This document shows, one piece after another, positions 63,242 through 64,000 of a DNA stretch of 64,000 nucleotides. Within the stretch, counting starts at the first letter, position 1, and every line of letters starts with the position of its first letter. The stretch is taken from the NCBI GenBank assembly GCA_020847045.1, contig JADLCT010000011.1, positions 62,001 to 126,000 on the forward strand, in the 5' to 3' direction. Both the position numbers and the translations under genes were made by a program. This DNA comes from Bryobacterales bacterium (GTDB lineage Bacteria > Acidobacteriota > Terriglobia > Bryobacterales > Bryobacteraceae). The notes below the pieces were generated by a model. It searched no databases and was not told the DNA's origin. It saw only the letters and a list, made by a program, of their open reading frames with translations.

Positions 63242-64000
63242 ATGCGCCTGATTGCCGTTCTGATCTGGATGGCCTGCCTGCTGCGGGCTGCCGAACCCCT
63301 GTTGGAAAAATCCGACCTGTTCCCGCCGGAACACTGGCATAACCATTCATCAAGCGTGGTGGAGTTACCCAATGGCGACCTCTTCGCCGTTTGGTACAAC
63401 GGCTCGGGCGAGCGCACGGCTGACGATGTGAAGGTGGAAGGCGCGCGCTTACGGAAGGGGAGGAAGCAATGGGAGGCCCGTTTCACCGTGGCCGACACAC
63501 CGGGCTTTCCGGACTGCAACCCCATCGTATTTCTCGATTCCCAGAAGCGTCTGTGGCTATTCTGGCCCGTGATCATCGCCAACGAGTGGCATACGGCTCT
63601 GCTCAAGTATCGCGTCTCGACCGACTACCTGAAGCCCGGACCTCCGAAGTGGCAGGAAAAGGGGGCCTGGCTGGTGATTCCCCGGAACTTCGCGGAGAGC
63701 GTGAAACGGCAGGCGGAGTCTGGATTCGCCAGCGACCCGCATGTGATGGGGATGATTCCCAAGGCCGCCGACAAGTATTTCGCACGCATGGGGTGGATGC
63801 CGCGCGCGCGTCCGTTGGAGTTGCCCAGTGGCCGTTTGCTCGTGCCTTTATATTCCGATGGCTTCGACTTTTCGCTGATGGCGATGACCAGCGATGGCGG
63901 GGCGACGTGGGCCACCAGCGAGCCAATCGTAGGCAACGGTCCCGTGCAGCCGACGATTGCCAGGCGCAAGGATGGCTCTCTGGTGGCGTACTTCCGCGAC
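63242..64000 (+). CDS. exported sialidase/BNR-repeat family protein (C-terminus beyond the right edge)
   Basis: At least 253 residues, continuing past the window. Signal peptide (LIAVLIWMACLLRAAE), then ELPNGDLFAVWYNG and ITSDGGATW-like motifs (MTSDGGATWAT), the Asp-box of six-bladed sialidase propellers, plus RPLELPSGRLLVPLY. It matches the exo-alpha-sialidase-like family common in Planctomycetes and Acidobacteriota, many members of which are not true sialidases. Confidence 0.85.
   Translation, partial: MRLIAVLIWMACLLRAAEPLLEKSDLFPPEHWHNHSSSVVELPNGDLFAVWYNGSGERTADDVKVEGARLRKGRKQWEARFTVADTPGFPDCNPIVFLDSQKRLWLFWPVIIANEWHTALLKYRVSTDYLKPGPPKWQEKGAWLVIPRNFAESVKRQAESGFASDPHVMGMIPKAADKYFARMGWMPRARPLELPSGRLLVPLYSDGFDFSLMAMTSDGGATWATSEPIVGNGPVQPTIARRKDGSLVAYFRD

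Noticed and set aside
1-64000. Search by eye for tRNA T-loops, CRISPR repeats, IS terminal repeats and att sites
   Set aside because: No GGTTCGAATCC-like T-arm, regularly spaced repeat, transposase or integrase was found.

Overview
The window looks like chromosomal DNA of a GC-rich Gram-negative bacterium, most plausibly an Acidobacteriota of the Solibacter/Bryobacter type. The evidence is indirect: four very large Oar-like TonB-dependent receptors with an N-terminal carboxypeptidase-regulatory-like domain, quinoprotein-like beta-propellers, a Lnt/secretin/outer-membrane toolkit, and short intergenic gaps. No rRNA or marker protein fixes the taxonomy. I see no tRNA, rRNA, CRISPR array, transposase, integrase or prophage gene.

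Layout. 1-2162 (-): small unknown gene, hfq, hflX (cut by the left edge). 2229-3389 (-): SCP-x type thiolase. 3553-5829: ECF sigma factor, zinc-type anti-sigma factor and a secreted protein. 6223-13370: compact operon with three PQQ-like beta-propellers, an iron-containing alcohol dehydrogenase and an enolase-superfamily dehydratase. 13376-24914: housekeeping and envelope genes (LOG protein, PhoD-like phosphatase, cyclophilin, SDR, O-antigen ligase, SixA, DinB, FtsK, UppP, pyruvate kinase). 24968-28417 (-): first TonB receptor, bounded by its own terminator and by a promoter followed at once by a terminator-like hairpin. 28754-31860: SPOR protein, lipA, lnt. 31891-33146 (-): a more AT-rich islet encoding a cysteine-rich secreted peptide interrupted by an amber codon plus two unknown membrane or secreted proteins. 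33279-41813: SIS isomerase, beta-barrel protein, secretin, AAA+ ATPase, acyltransferase-like membrane protein, YggX, SirB1-like protein, FG-GAP protein, cupin. 41870-44185: rmlA-rmlC-rmlB. 44390-53269: two tandem TonB receptors and a putative glycoside hydrolase behind a structured leader. 53346-56808: sugar-nucleotide epimerase, methyltransferase and GT-C glycosyltransferase. 56917-64000: fourth TonB receptor, beta-helix protein, SDR, transpeptidase-like protein and a sialidase-like protein cut by the right edge.

Themes. The content suggests life on complex carbohydrates (receptors, glycosidase-like, beta-helix and sialidase-like proteins, sugar-acid dehydratase, sugar or alcohol oxidation) with investment in surface polysaccharide (rml genes, O-antigen ligase, GT39, UppP). 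Two expression features recur. Many genes have a -10-like hexamer 6-9 nt before the start codon and no Shine-Dalgarno sequence, which fits leaderless mRNAs. Several divergent pairs share one symmetric -10 element. The most unusual single loci are the interrupted cysteine-rich peptide (32871-33146), the terminator-like hairpin in the leader of the receptor at 24968-28417, a possible N-terminally extended Hfq, and an hflX with no ATG, GTG or TTG start.
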